The notes beneath the pieces are model-generated. The model did not search any database. It was not told the DNA's origin and saw nothing but the letters and a program-made list of their open reading frames with translations. Position numbers and translations under genes: made by a program. 64,000 nucleotides of DNA. Source: Candidatus Bathyarchaeota archaeon (GTDB taxonomy: Archaea; Thermoproteota; Bathyarchaeia; Bathyarchaeales; SOJC01). Shown piece by piece: positions 17,813 to 28,401 of this stretch; within the stretch, counting starts at the first letter, position 1; every line of letters starts with the position of its first letter. The stretch spans positions 1 through 64,000 of the forward strand of contig JAOZHR010000024.1 of NCBI GenBank assembly GCA_026014805.1. The letters are read 5' to 3'.

Positions 17813-18979
17813 TTATCTCTCTCCTAAAACTCTCTTATAAACATCAACAGTTTGCTTCGCAACAGCCTTCCAACTAAACCTGCTCTTGACGGTCTCATAC
17901 GCATTTTTGACCAACCAATCCCTATAGCCTTTATCAGACAAAACGCGCTCAACCCCCCATGCAATCGAATCAAGACTACGAGGATACACATGAACGCCCG
18001 TTCTATCATGTTCCACCACCTCTGCCAAGCCACCCACCTGACTAGCCACCACAGGCACCCCCGCCGCCATACCCTCCAACGCAACAATCCCAAACGGCTC
18101 ATAGACCGAAGGCACAACCATCACATCTGCGCCCTTAGTCAAAGCAATTAAATCATTATCAGAAATAAACCCAGTGAAGTTGATCCGCCACCGTTGCCCA
18201 GACTGATCGGCTAACCACTCTAAATGCCCCTTCATCCATCCTTCACCAACAACAATAAACTTCGCCTCAGGAAAACGCCAGCTAATACGCGGCACAGCTC
18301 TAATCAAAAATTCAACCCCTTTCTGTGGCACCAAACGCCCAACATAAAGCACCATTTTCTCATTATCTCCAACTCCAAAACGTCTCCTAACAGCCCACTG
18401 GTCAACACCAACATCATACTTTTCAACTTCAATCGCGTTCGGAATAACATCCACCTTCTCTCCAGGCACATGAAAATGACCACAAACCTCACCCTTCATA
18501 GAATTGCTTGTCACAATTACACGAGCTGGTTCATAACATGCCCACCACTCCATTCCATCAATCGTATAAGAACCAGGATCATGCAAACTTGACCGCCCAT
18601 GCTCAGTGCTATGCATCGTACAAACCAAAGGCTTGTTCAAAAAATGTTTGAAACCAATACCCGCAGGCGCCACAAGCCAATCGTGGATGTGGATCAGATC
18701 AAAATCAATGTCTCTGTTTGCCGCGGCTAAGCGTTTCTCCAAGAAATGGTTGAATAAAAAAGTCCACGTAAGGAAGTTTGGATGCCCAACTTCGGTTTTA
18801 GAACGGTAAACCTTGAAACCCTCAACCTCTTCATAGTCTGGTGTTCCCGGAAAATCCAACGTAACAACGCCTACATCGTTTCCATCTTTCGTCAACGCCT
18901 TTGCCAACCCAAAAACGTGACGGGCAACCCCCCCGACAATTCGAGGTGGAAACTCCCAAGACAACAAACATATTTTCAT
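17813..18979 (-). CDS. Glycosyltransferase family 4, glycogen synthase-like
   Basis: 388 residues, GT-B fold. The N-terminal domain starts ICLLSWEFPPRIVGGVARH, the glycine-rich acceptor side of starch/glycogen synthase relatives. The C-terminal donor domain has VLYVGRLVPQKGVEFLI, VPSVYEPFGIVALEGMA (the E-x7-E motif) and VGGLAEVV. It probably extends an alpha-glucan from NDP-glucose. It is 3 bp from the GH57 gene stop, and the GH57 and debranching neighbours support a storage-glycan role. Confidence 0.85.
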   Translation of the reverse strand: MKICLLSWEFPPRIVGGVARHVFGLAKALTKDGNDVGVVTLDFPGTPDYEEVEGFKVYRSKTEVGHPNFLTWTFLFNHFLEKRLAAANRDIDFDLIHIHDWLVAPAGIGFKHFLNKPLVCTMHSTEHGRSSLHDPGSYTIDGMEWWACYEPARVIVTSNSMKGEVCGHFHVPGEKVDVIPNAIEVEKYDVGVDQWAVRRRFGVGDNEKMVLYVGRLVPQKGVEFLIRAVPRISWRFPEAKFIVVGEGWMKGHLEWLADQSGQRWRINFTGFISDNDLIALTKGADVMVVPSVYEPFGIVALEGMAAGVPVVASQVGGLAEVVEHDRTGVHVYPRSLDSIAWGVERVLSDKGYRDWLVKNAYETVKSRFSWKAVAKQTVDVYKRVLGER

Positions 18980-18982
18980 AAA

Positions 18983-20554
18983 TCACACTTTGCCATTCGC
19001 TGCTAATGATTCAAGTTGCTTCACTCTAGCTTCAACAACTGCTACAAGTCTTTTGCGAAGTGTTTTACCAACTAATTCCTCACTTGTTATGGACGATATT
19101 TTTTCCGCAAGCTTTTTGTCGCCTAAAACTTGACTCAACCACCTCTCGAAGTCGCCCCTTTCTGTATGGTATTTGAGCGACTGAATAGTGACCATATTGA
19201 GGGCCCTAGCAAACTCGAACATATCATGGGTTGTCACATTAGTTGGTCGTGCAAACTCGTAGAAGAATGTGAAGCCCTTATCGGTGGGCAGTCGCCGCAG
19301 AATCCACTTGGCCGCAAGCTCAGGTTTCTGAAGCTCCTGCAAAATCCTAGCCTCAAAATCGGAGATCACATTAGAAAACGAAACGAAAGCATCGATCGGG
19401 TTTCCCGAAGGATTAAAGTAGCAATGTACGTCGCCAGGTCCTCCACCCTTCACGCTCATATAATACAAGTGATCGCTCATCTGGAAATACCGCCAAAATC
19501 TCAGCCAAAACTTATCTCCTAAACCCTTCACAAAAGGTTCCAAACCCTTCAAGAATTCGTAAGAAACCCTCTGCATCGAATTGCTAATCCAAGCGCTTGG
19601 ATCACGTTCAAGATCAGCCCACGAAATAGTATCATACTCGTGCACATCTATTTCTCCAACCGGCTGATGGAGACGTACAACCTCGGAAGGAGTTCGCCAA
19701 TACAAATGTTCCCACTTAAGGACTTCACCCGGCAGCCATCTGAGAAATTCATGGATTCCAGTCTCGGGCCAATGGTGCTCCCCAAAAGTCTCATAATCGA
19801 TAAAGATAACAACCGTTTGTCCTTCTATGGCCGCTATCCAGCTCGCGTATCTCTGAGCTGTCAAAGGCCATTCGTTCCACCACGTTGAAGAGAAACGGAA
19901 GCCAATGTCATCTGAGAGACGGTAGTTGCGAACCAGAACAGGAATAGAAGAACCCTTTGCCTTATATACGTAGTTTGGGCTTCGCCAATCAAGGATTCGT
20001 TCAACACCTTCTGTTATTATTGCCTTGTAGCCCATATCCGCGACAGTTTTAGCGATGGCATTGTTGTAGAGGCATTCGGTGTTTTCAAATACTTTTGGTT
20101 CATAATCAAACAGGTCTTTCATTAGTTGTCGATGCATCTTTACCTGTTCGATAAATTCAGATCGGTTGATGCCGAATAGGCTGGCGAGAGAATGATAGTA
20201 TGTTTCGTCTAGAAACTCTACGCATCCGGTTTGCGCCAACTGCTTAAACGATTCGAGGAGACTTGGATTCCAGCTTTTACACTGCTCGATAAAGACTCCT
20301 GAAATTCCATAGGAAACCTTGAACTGCTTCTTTTCTCGTTTGAATTTTTCAATCTCGTTGAGGATTATGTTATTTGCTGGGAAATAGCATTTCCTAGCTG
20401 CACGGTCGAAAATGTGTTTGTTAAGAGCATTATCGAAGTAGAGTTCGAAGAGGTCTTTCTTGGATTCTGGGGGTCTTGCCAGTAGGTCTTGGTGGAAATT
20501 GGGGTTTAGCCGCAGTGGCTGGTGGACCTCGAACATGAGACAGATGTCAGTCAA
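18983..20554 (-). CDS. Glycoside hydrolase family 57 alpha-amylase-like enzyme
   Basis: 523 residues. The N-terminus ICLMFEVHQPLRLNP is the GH57 first strand. A candidate catalytic Glu lies in IITEGVERILDW (about 180-190), and a second acidic pair lies in FIDYETFGEHHWP (about 275-287). There is no signal peptide, so it acts in the cytoplasm on alpha-1,4-glucan or as a transferase. It is in one operon with the GT4 and GDE genes. Confidence 0.88.
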   Translation of the reverse strand: MTDICLMFEVHQPLRLNPNFHQDLLARPPESKKDLFELYFDNALNKHIFDRAARKCYFPANNIILNEIEKFKREKKQFKVSYGISGVFIEQCKSWNPSLLESFKQLAQTGCVEFLDETYYHSLASLFGINRSEFIEQVKMHRQLMKDLFDYEPKVFENTECLYNNAIAKTVADMGYKAIITEGVERILDWRSPNYVYKAKGSSIPVLVRNYRLSDDIGFRFSSTWWNEWPLTAQRYASWIAAIEGQTVVIFIDYETFGEHHWPETGIHEFLRWLPGEVLKWEHLYWRTPSEVVRLHQPVGEIDVHEYDTISWADLERDPSAWISNSMQRVSYEFLKGLEPFVKGLGDKFWLRFWRYFQMSDHLYYMSVKGGGPGDVHCYFNPSGNPIDAFVSFSNVISDFEARILQELQKPELAAKWILRRLPTDKGFTFFYEFARPTNVTTHDMFEFARALNMVTIQSLKYHTERGDFERWLSQVLGDKKLAEKISSITSEELVGKTLRKRLVAVVEARVKQLESLAANGKV

Positions 20555-20607
20555 AGTTGTTCCGACCTACTGGAATTTTTTGGTCGTTCCATAGTAATAT
20601 CTCCCAT

Positions 20608-22719
20608 TTATTTAGTTTCACTACTAGAAAATTTTTCTAGAACATTTCTTTCAAAGTTCGGTGCGTCGAGCAACACATCCTCAACATAAGCTCTTAAAGG
20701 TTCAGCCACGCTCCATGCTTGAGATATGCAACCTCTAGGATAATGTGGTGGTTCACCATCGAAGATTTCACTTAACGTTCCAAGTCCAGCATACAACATC
20801 TGCTTCTTAAAAAAAGGTTGAAGAAAGCTTTCAAAAGCAAAGTTTCGCCACTCTGCATCAAAGTTTTTGACTTCCATGAACGCTGTGACGAACGGTCCAA
20901 TCAACCAAGGCCATACTGTACCGTTGTGATAAGCATAGTCTCGCTCAGCCCAGTTTCCAGAATATCTTCCGCGATATTTCGGGTCGTCCTCGGACAGGGT
21001 TTTCAGCCCATAAGTTGCCCAAAGTTTTTCGTGTACAGTAGAGACTACTGCTGCTTGCTTTGTTTTATCAAGCATAGAAAAGTCGAGAGAAACAGCGAAT
21101 ATTTGATTTGGCCTAAGTGACGCATCCTCAAATTCATCGTTTATGACGTCGAAGAGACAGTGCTTCTGAGCATTCCAAAATTTTTCATTAAAGCTCTTCT
21201 CAGCTCTTTCCGCGATGTCTCGATATTTTTCAACCAAGTCGCGGTGCTTGAAACGGCTTGCGAGAAGCTCCATTACTTTTAACGCGTTATACCATAATGC
21301 TTGAATTTCAACTGCTTTTCCATCTCGAGGGGTAACTGGGTTGTTGTTTGTCATGGCATCCATCCACGTTAGCTGCGGTCCATGCATGAGCAAACCATCA
21401 ATGTCTAAGTGTATGTCGTTTATTGTTCCTTGTATGTGATGGCTAATTACAGACTGCAACATTGTCCAAAGTTTTTGCTGGACGAAGGTGATGTCACCTG
21501 TGTATTTTAGGTATTGAAGAACGGCATTGAAATACCACAAAGTCGCATCAACAGTGTTGTAAACTGGTTTTTCTCCAGCCTTGTCTGGAAAACGGTTTGG
21601 AACAACACCATTACTGCAGTAATGCTTGAAAGTTAGAAGAATTTCTCTTGCGTCTTCAAAACGTCCAGTGACGAGAGTTAAACCTGGCAGAGAAATAAGC
21701 GAGTCGCGCCCCCAATCTTCAAACCAATGGTAGCCCGCAATAACAGTTTTTGTTTTTGTGGATGAACGGTTTGCAATGAAAGAGTCAGCGGCTAGAATGA
21801 GCCATTTTAACCAGTCTTGCTGAGTCGCTCTTGGATGTTGGTCGTAGAATCTTGTTAAGAGAGAAACTGATCTGTCGACCTCTTTTTGGTAAGAGCTGTT
21901 GAGACTTTTCAATCCTCTACAGAGGGATGAATGAACATTTTCAGCGTCTTCTCCGTCTTCACTCGCCACAGCAATAATGTAAAATTCTGTTTTTTCACCA
22001 GATCTTACGGGAATTTCAAATCGTCCAGGTATGTAACAATCATCAAAACAACTGGTTCCTTGGGAACTGTCTGTCCTAAAGAATATGTCTTCAACCCATT
22101 TGTCTCCTTTGGAGATGTACTGTCCCAAGTTCGTAGACATAACCAGTGTGGATTGAGGTTTGGCTATCTGAAGTATTGTTTTTTGTGCAGATGGTTTCTG
22201 AACGAAGCTCCATCCAAGGTTGTTTTTATCGGTAACTGAGTGGAAGTGTCTCGAATTGATGAAGGGAAAAATCTGTAAGGCTACTTTTTCCTTGAGCGGA
22301 GAGAAAACTTCGTAAAAAACAACTATGGCGTTCTTTTGGTAAGGCATAAAAATTGTCTTGCGAAGCTTCAATTTGTTCATATTATAAGTGAAAGTGGGGA
22401 ATAGAAGCAGCAAGAAGTTTTTGAGATATTTGTAACCTTGTGGATGTATGCCGTGTCTGAATTCGTTGGCACCTAAGGGAAAGGCTTCGCCGTCAACAAG
22501 AAGTTCTTCGTCGAGCTTTGAAAGCACAACTCTCCTATCAACGGGAGGATTAAAAGACGCAACTAAGAGCCCATGGTACTTGCGCGTGTTGATTCCCAAA
22601 ACACTGGAAGAAGCATACCCGCCTAAACCATTTGCCACAACCCATTCTAATCTGATTGCCCTTTCCAAGTTAGAGAGAAAGCCACTGCTCAATTCGATTT
22701 TTGGCAAACTGTTTTCCAT
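20608..22719 (-). CDS. Amylo-alpha-1,6-glucosidase (glycogen debranching enzyme)
   Basis: 703 residues. The N-terminal beta-rich domain (about 15-260) has VVANGLGGYASSS and GINTRKYHGLLVA. The C-terminal (alpha/alpha)6 barrel has GYHWFEDWGRDSLISLPGL, VDATLWYFNA, HNGTVWPWLIGP and a final ISQAWSVAE. This is the archaeal/bacterial GDE family that removes alpha-1,6 branch glucose. It is the first gene of the glucan cluster; GH57 and GT4 follow. Confidence 0.92.
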   Translation of the reverse strand: MENSLPKIELSSGFLSNLERAIRLEWVVANGLGGYASSSVLGINTRKYHGLLVASFNPPVDRRVVLSKLDEELLVDGEAFPLGANEFRHGIHPQGYKYLKNFLLLLFPTFTYNMNKLKLRKTIFMPYQKNAIVVFYEVFSPLKEKVALQIFPFINSRHFHSVTDKNNLGWSFVQKPSAQKTILQIAKPQSTLVMSTNLGQYISKGDKWVEDIFFRTDSSQGTSCFDDCYIPGRFEIPVRSGEKTEFYIIAVASEDGEDAENVHSSLCRGLKSLNSSYQKEVDRSVSLLTRFYDQHPRATQQDWLKWLILAADSFIANRSSTKTKTVIAGYHWFEDWGRDSLISLPGLTLVTGRFEDAREILLTFKHYCSNGVVPNRFPDKAGEKPVYNTVDATLWYFNAVLQYLKYTGDITFVQQKLWTMLQSVISHHIQGTINDIHLDIDGLLMHGPQLTWMDAMTNNNPVTPRDGKAVEIQALWYNALKVMELLASRFKHRDLVEKYRDIAERAEKSFNEKFWNAQKHCLFDVINDEFEDASLRPNQIFAVSLDFSMLDKTKQAAVVSTVHEKLWATYGLKTLSEDDPKYRGRYSGNWAERDYAYHNGTVWPWLIGPFVTAFMEVKNFDAEWRNFAFESFLQPFFKKQMLYAGLGTLSEIFDGEPPHYPRGCISQAWSVAEPLRAYVEDVLLDAPNFERNVLEKFSSSETK

Positions 22720-22732
22720 TCTGATTTAATCC

Positions 22733-23620
22733 TTAGGGCTTTACCAGTTTGGCGACGTTTTTTCCTCGCGCAACCCCATAGTATCTAGCAACTGGGTTGC
22801 ACTTTGTCCTTAACAGGAAAGCATGAGGCTGTCGCAATTTTAATTCCGTGAGCGTTTCAGCGAATCCCATACCCTTAGCGACCACAAAGTCAGTTTCATC
22901 ATAGGCCTTAATGAACTCTCCTGAACGCTCGTCTGGCAAAGGCAATCCAACAGCGTCAGCCCCAGTTGTGATGGTGGCATCTGCTAATTCATACATGCCA
23001 ACAGCTTTAGCATCTTCTAAAGTAGCATCGTTCAAAATGGGACCGCCCTTCACTACAACTATAACCTTTGCACCCAGCTGCTTCAATTCGCTAACTAGAA
23101 GCTTGTCTAGAGCTATTTCCCCAGCATTGTCTATTAGATAGAGAATGTTGCTCGCCTTCGCAGCTTCTTCGTAGATTTTTGATATGTCATCAATTACCAA
23201 TTCCTTTTCAGCGTCAGCAATCAATTGGTCCAGTTGATCAAAATCGACTTCGTGTTCAGGAATGTCAAATTCGATGATATTGCCCACAATCGCAGCTAGA
23301 CAGGCCTTTCGAAACCTTTCCTCTGATGATTTTTCTTTTTCAATCATGCCTCGAAGCGAAGGAAGCAGTTCCAAAGCCACCTGATTACTCTCACGTTTCT
23401 TAGCTGCATAAACATCTGGATTACCTGAGATTTGTTTGATCATTCGATCACGTGTTGTCCCAAGAAAGGCCGCAACTGCGTCTGGTCTAAACTCCTTTGC
23501 CATGTATTCTAGAAGTGCTGACGCCGCTTTAAATTGCAAGTCAGGATTTTTTGTGGCTTCTGCAATCTCCAAATAGCCGCGGTGAATTATGCACGAAAGG
23601 CATTCGATTTCAACCTTCAA
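22733..23620 (-). CDS. DUF89 (ARMT1-like) metal-dependent phosphatase
   Basis: 295 residues, archaeal AF1104-type. The N-terminal IECLSCIIHRG has the conserved cysteines. The DUF89 core has LYLIDNAGEIALDKLL (about 158-173, metal-binding Asp/Asn), VVKGGPILNDAT and AKGMGFAETL. Members of this family act as damage-control phosphatases on sugar and cofactor phosphates. It lies 13 bp after the TIM gene and may clean up phosphorylated side products of central metabolism (inference). Confidence 0.85.
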   Translation of the reverse strand: MKVEIECLSCIIHRGYLEIAEATKNPDLQFKAASALLEYMAKEFRPDAVAAFLGTTRDRMIKQISGNPDVYAAKKRESNQVALELLPSLRGMIEKEKSSEERFRKACLAAIVGNIIEFDIPEHEVDFDQLDQLIADAEKELVIDDISKIYEEAAKASNILYLIDNAGEIALDKLLVSELKQLGAKVIVVVKGGPILNDATLEDAKAVGMYELADATITTGADAVGLPLPDERSGEFIKAYDETDFVVAKGMGFAETLTELKLRQPHAFLLRTKCNPVARYYGVARGKNVAKLVKP

Positions 23621-23632
23621 ATACGAGCACCC

Positions 23633-24334
<702 letters not shown>

Positions 24335-24374
24335 TTATAGCATAAAGAGATAGCGTTAAAACAGTTTTGCAGAA

Positions 24375-26168
24375 TTACTTTTGGTTTTCCGCCACATAAT
24401 AGTACTCGCCTATTTTGCGCTGATGCTTGTCGGTCCTTGAACCTTCCTTGTTTACTCGTGGTCTTTTTGTCGTTGGGTCTCGTCGAAAAGTGACTTTCAT
24501 TTTTTTCAGAAAAGCATTCATGCCTTTTCTGAGAGTTGTTGGAGGGTTAGCAATACCTTTTACACCTGGCTCTCCATCGAAGACCATCAACCGGTCAGCG
24601 ATGAAATCTTGTGCAACTACATCGTGTTCTACAACAAATGCTGTGGCGTTTTTGTTTTCAATGACTCTTCGAATGGTGCGAGCCATGTTCAAACGTTCTT
24701 CAACGTCTAGATAAGCGCTTGGTTCGTCAAGCAAGTACAGTTCAGCTTCACGGGAAAGACATGCCGCAATGGCGACTCGTTGAAGCTCACCCCCACTTAG
24801 TTGACTCACATCGCGATCTAACAGTCCTTTCACATTGAGAGGTTGCAAAACTTCGCTATGATACCAGCTTGCCGTGAAATCTTCCTTTTTGATGCTTCTT
24901 AGCAGCTCTTCTGCGGTGCCCTCATATGCCGCAGAGATGTATTGCGGTTTATAACTTACTGCTAATTCGTATGATGCAGATGTTGTTCCCTTGTCGGGTT
25001 TCTCAATTCCAGCCAAAAGCTTTATGAAAGTTGTTTTTCCAATACCGTTTGGACCTAAGATTCCAATAACTTCTCCTTTCTTAACCTCTCCTGGCTCCAC
25101 TCCTAAAGTGAAACCTTCGTAAGACTTTATCATTTTCTCCCATTTCAGTACAGTTTCGCCAACACCCCAGCTTACTGTTGGAGGTTTTACGTGGAAAACT
25201 ATCGACTCCTTTCTGAACCGAACGTTTTCATCTGAAATAAACCCTTCCAAGTAGATGTTTATGCCCACACGCACTCCGTGAACGTGGGAGATGATGCCGT
25301 AAACACCCGGTTCTCCATAGAGGACACAGATTTGATCTGACAAATAGTCGAGTATGGCGAGATCATGTTCTGCAACAATCACCATCTTATCTTCTTTTTT
25401 CAGGCTTCGTATTGCGCGAGCAACTTCCAGACGCTGTTTGACATCCAGATAACTTGAAGGTTCGTCGAAAAGGTACACGTCAGCCTCTCTGGATATGGCG
25501 GCGGTCACAGCGACTCGTTGAAGCTCGCCGCCGCTTAAGATGTCCAAAGCGCGATTCCAAATCGGTCCAAGTTGTAGCTGCTTGGCAACTTTCTTCAACT
25601 CATCTCTTTCATCAAGCCTCTCCAATAGTTCATAAACTTTGCCAGTGACTACTCGGGGAATCTTGTCTACGTACTGTGGTTTCTGGGCGACTTTCAAATT
25701 GTTTTGGCTTAGCTTCAGGAAATATTCTTGAATGGTTGAACCTCTATAATGCTTAATGATCTCTGTCCAAGGTGGGGGGCTGTCGTAGTAACCAAGATTT
25801 AGGTCAATTTCGCCAGACAAGATTTTAATTGCAGTGCTTTTCCCAATACCGTTTTGACCTAGCAACCCGAGTACTACGCCTTGCGATGGAGTTGGCAGAC
25901 GGAAAAGCTTGAAGGCGTTTGGTCCAAAACGGTGGCTGCATTCTACTTCAAGTTCATCTGGCAAATTGACGATTGCAAGGGCTTTGAAGGGACACTTTTT
26001 GACGCAGATGCCGCATCCTACACAAAGGGCCTCGACAACTCTGGGTTTATCTTCTTCAAAAGCTATGGTCTCAACCTTGCTTCTCACTTTAGGGCAAAAG
26101 CGATAACATTCTCTATTGCAACGTTTGGATTTACATCTATCTTTGTCGAGTACTGCGATTCTAATCAT
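24375..26168 (-). CDS. Ribosome recycling ATPase ABCE1/Rli1
   Basis: 597 residues from ATG 26168 (family proteins start at IRIAVLDKDRC). It splits terminated ribosomes. The N-terminal iron-sulfur domain has two cysteine clusters (CKSKRC...CYRFCP, CVGCGICVKKCP, about 9-65). Two ABC domains follow: Walker A GQNGIGKST and GPNGIGKTT, signatures LSGGELQRVAV and LSGGELQRVAI, Walker B VYLFDEPSS and LYLLDEPSA. It appears intact. Confidence 0.96.
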   Translation of the reverse strand: MIRIAVLDKDRCKSKRCNRECYRFCPKVRSKVETIAFEEDKPRVVEALCVGCGICVKKCPFKALAIVNLPDELEVECSHRFGPNAFKLFRLPTPSQGVVLGLLGQNGIGKSTAIKILSGEIDLNLGYYDSPPPWTEIIKHYRGSTIQEYFLKLSQNNLKVAQKPQYVDKIPRVVTGKVYELLERLDERDELKKVAKQLQLGPIWNRALDILSGGELQRVAVTAAISREADVYLFDEPSSYLDVKQRLEVARAIRSLKKEDKMVIVAEHDLAILDYLSDQICVLYGEPGVYGIISHVHGVRVGINIYLEGFISDENVRFRKESIVFHVKPPTVSWGVGETVLKWEKMIKSYEGFTLGVEPGEVKKGEVIGILGPNGIGKTTFIKLLAGIEKPDKGTTSASYELAVSYKPQYISAAYEGTAEELLRSIKKEDFTASWYHSEVLQPLNVKGLLDRDVSQLSGGELQRVAIAACLSREAELYLLDEPSAYLDVEERLNMARTIRRVIENKNATAFVVEHDVVAQDFIADRLMVFDGEPGVKGIANPPTTLRKGMNAFLKKMKVTFRRDPTTKRPRVNKEGSRTDKHQRKIGEYYYVAENQK

Positions 26169-26437
26169 GATCTTGCCCATTATTTAATGTTGACTCTTAT
26201 AGAGTATATGGGAAATTTATAGCTGTTAGCTATTTAACTATTCAAAACCAAGATTTGCATGTAGAAAACGCGTATTAAGTTTTGATTTCTGTTATATTGT
26301 GTCGTGTATTATTTTGAAGACGCGTGCGCATCTGAAAAGTCCGCGCTGCAGTTGTATTTGTGTTGTACATTTAGACGCGAAGGTTTATTAAATCGTAATA
26401 TATGCTTTTATTTACCAAAGCTAAAGAGATCACCAAG

Positions 26438-26770
26438 ATGGCCCTACAGATTTGCAAAAAAACAAGCAGATACGAAGAAATACTCAACAAAGCAGTAAAT
26501 AAGACACTCAACCGAGTTTTCGGGACCACAGCAGCCAATGTCATTTACACATACTTGGAAGATTACCATTCTATAAGGAAAAACGAAATCGCCGAAAACC
26601 TTGAATCTTTCAGTCAAGCAATGCAAGAATACTTGAATTCAGGGGCAACAGTCGTGCAGAAAGAGATACTCGAAAGCTTCTACTCTGGTCTAAGCCTGTT
26701 TCAACACGTTGAACTTGAAGAAAACACAAACAACGAGTTTGTCGAACGCCTTAGGACACTACTGCCTTAA
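26438..26770 (+). CDS. NitrOD5-like small protein
   Basis: 110 residues from ATG 26438; an ATG at 26402 sits on the TATA-like stretch TTATTAAATCGTAATATATG and is less likely. The pattern LNKAVNKTLNRVFGTTAANVIY ... IAENLESFSQAMQEYL resembles the helical NitrOD5 output domain of TACK archaea (recognised by eye, moderate certainty). It probably belongs to signalling or regulation. The about 260 bp between it and ABCE1 form a divergent promoter region with no other gene seen. Confidence 0.5.
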   Translation: MALQICKKTSRYEEILNKAVNKTLNRVFGTTAANVIYTYLEDYHSIRKNEIAENLESFSQAMQEYLNSGATVVQKEILESFYSGLSLFQHVELEENTNNEFVERLRTLLP

Positions 26771-26976
26771 TAGGAAAGGCAACGCCAATCGTTTTTAGTT
26801 TTTGAAGCAAGAAATCATCCTAGCAGAAGATTACACAGGAATCTTGATAGCTTCTATTCATAAGCCCAGAAGACAAGCTTCCTATAAGACAAAAGTCTTT
26901 TCCGATCGTGAAAGCTTTTTACAGTTTTAATAAGATGTAATGAACATGAAAGCTTAGAGTTAAGCTGGGACACTTA

Positions 26977-28401
26977 ATGAGAGTTCTTTTCGTAGAACCG
27001 CCGAAAGAATATTGGTTTGTCATGGGCGAATATCTTCCTCCCCCTCTTGGAATCCTTGAACTAGCTGCTTACCTTGAAAGCCAAGACAGAAACGTTGAGA
27101 TAGAAGTGCTTGACTGCCAAGGTGAAGGATTAGGTTGGAAAGAGTTAGAAAGGCATATCGAATCATCGAACCCCGATATAGTGACTCCAAGCGCCCTCGC
27201 AACATGCAACGCCTACACAGTTCTCCGCACAGTAGAGACTGCGAAAAAAATAGACCAAAACATCACAACAATTGTCGGAGGACAACACTTCACAGCCACA
27301 GCGCAGGAAAGCCTCGAAAACTATCCAGAAATCGACCTAATTGTGCGCGGAGAAGGCGAACAAACCTTCAGAGAGCTAGTGCAGGAATTTAAGAAGAAGA
27401 AACCTTCCCTTTCAAAAATCAAAGGCATCTCCTTCAGGCATAGGGGAAAAATCGTTCACAACCCCCCACAACCTTTAATTGAAAACTTGGATGACTTGCC
27501 CTTGCCAGGCTACCACTTCGTAAAAGAACACATGAACAAGTATCATTTCACTATGATGGCCAGCGCAAAACCATACGCTCTCATTGAAGGCTCGAGAGGG
27601 TGCCCCCACAAATGCACTTTCTGCTCTCAATGGAAACATTGGCAGGGCACATGGAGAATCAAATCGGCAAGGCGAATAGCAGACGAATTTGAATACTGCT
27701 ATAACGAGTTTGGAAGCAGATTTCTTTGGCTAACTGACGACAATTTCGATCTAGGAAAACACGCCGATGACTTGTGCAACGAAATAGCCAAGCGGGGAAT
27801 TGCCGACGACATAATGTGGTTCATGCAGGCCAGATGCGACGACGTCATTAGGCACAAGGATGTTTTGCCTAAGATGCGGAAAGCTGGAAACCGTTGGATA
27901 CTCACAGGGATAGAGAGCGGCAACAAGGCCACACTAGAGAGGTTCCACAAAAAAATAAGTCCCAAAGACGCCGAAGAAGCGATAAAACTGCTAAAAGAAA
28001 ACGACATCTTCGCCCAAGCCACCCTCATCATAGGGGAACGAACAGACTCAGCTAAATCGATCGCTAAGTTGAGAGAATTCGTAAACCACATCGACCCTGA
28101 TTTGGCAATCTTCATGATTCTAACACCGTTTCCCGGAACCGAACTTTACGAAACTGCTAAACAAAACGGGTGGATAGAAGACACGAACTGGGCAAACTAT
28201 GACATGACTCACGCAATAATGCCTACCGAAACCTTGTCCAGAAAGGAGGTACAAGAAGAACTGTACAAATGCTACCGCAGCTTCTACGGTTCCATGGGCA
28301 GACGGTTCAAAGGACTCTTCTCCCCAAACAAGCTGAAAAGAAAAACCTATAGATACCTTGCAAGCCAAGGTCTTTTGAAAGCGTTAAGGGACCTGTTTTG
28401 A
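26977..28401 (+). CDS. B12-binding-domain radical SAM protein
   Basis: 474 residues. The N-terminal cobalamin-binding Rossmann domain (about 1-140) has EPPKEYW and TIVGGQH. The radical SAM barrel (about 180-400) has the CxxxCxxC cluster in GSRGCPHKCTFCSQW near 208-222. A C-terminal helical region follows. Members methylate or rearrange unactivated carbons, but many are uncharacterised. It overlaps the next gene by 4 bp. Confidence 0.88.
   Translation: MRVLFVEPPKEYWFVMGEYLPPPLGILELAAYLESQDRNVEIEVLDCQGEGLGWKELERHIESSNPDIVTPSALATCNAYTVLRTVETAKKIDQNITTIVGGQHFTATAQESLENYPEIDLIVRGEGEQTFRELVQEFKKKKPSLSKIKGISFRHRGKIVHNPPQPLIENLDDLPLPGYHFVKEHMNKYHFTMMASAKPYALIEGSRGCPHKCTFCSQWKHWQGTWRIKSARRIADEFEYCYNEFGSRFLWLTDDNFDLGKHADDLCNEIAKRGIADDIMWFMQARCDDVIRHKDVLPKMRKAGNRWILTGIESGNKATLERFHKKISPKDAEEAIKLLKENDIFAQATLIIGERTDSAKSIAKLREFVNHIDPDLAIFMILTPFPGTELYETAKQNGWIEDTNWANYDMTHAIMPTETLSRKEVQEELYKCYRSFYGSMGRRFKGLFSPNKLKRKTYRYLASQGLLKALRDLF

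Noticed and set aside
17824-18592. Several long frames antisense to the glycosyltransferase
   Set aside because: They are His/Asn-rich or low-complexity shadows of a clear gene.
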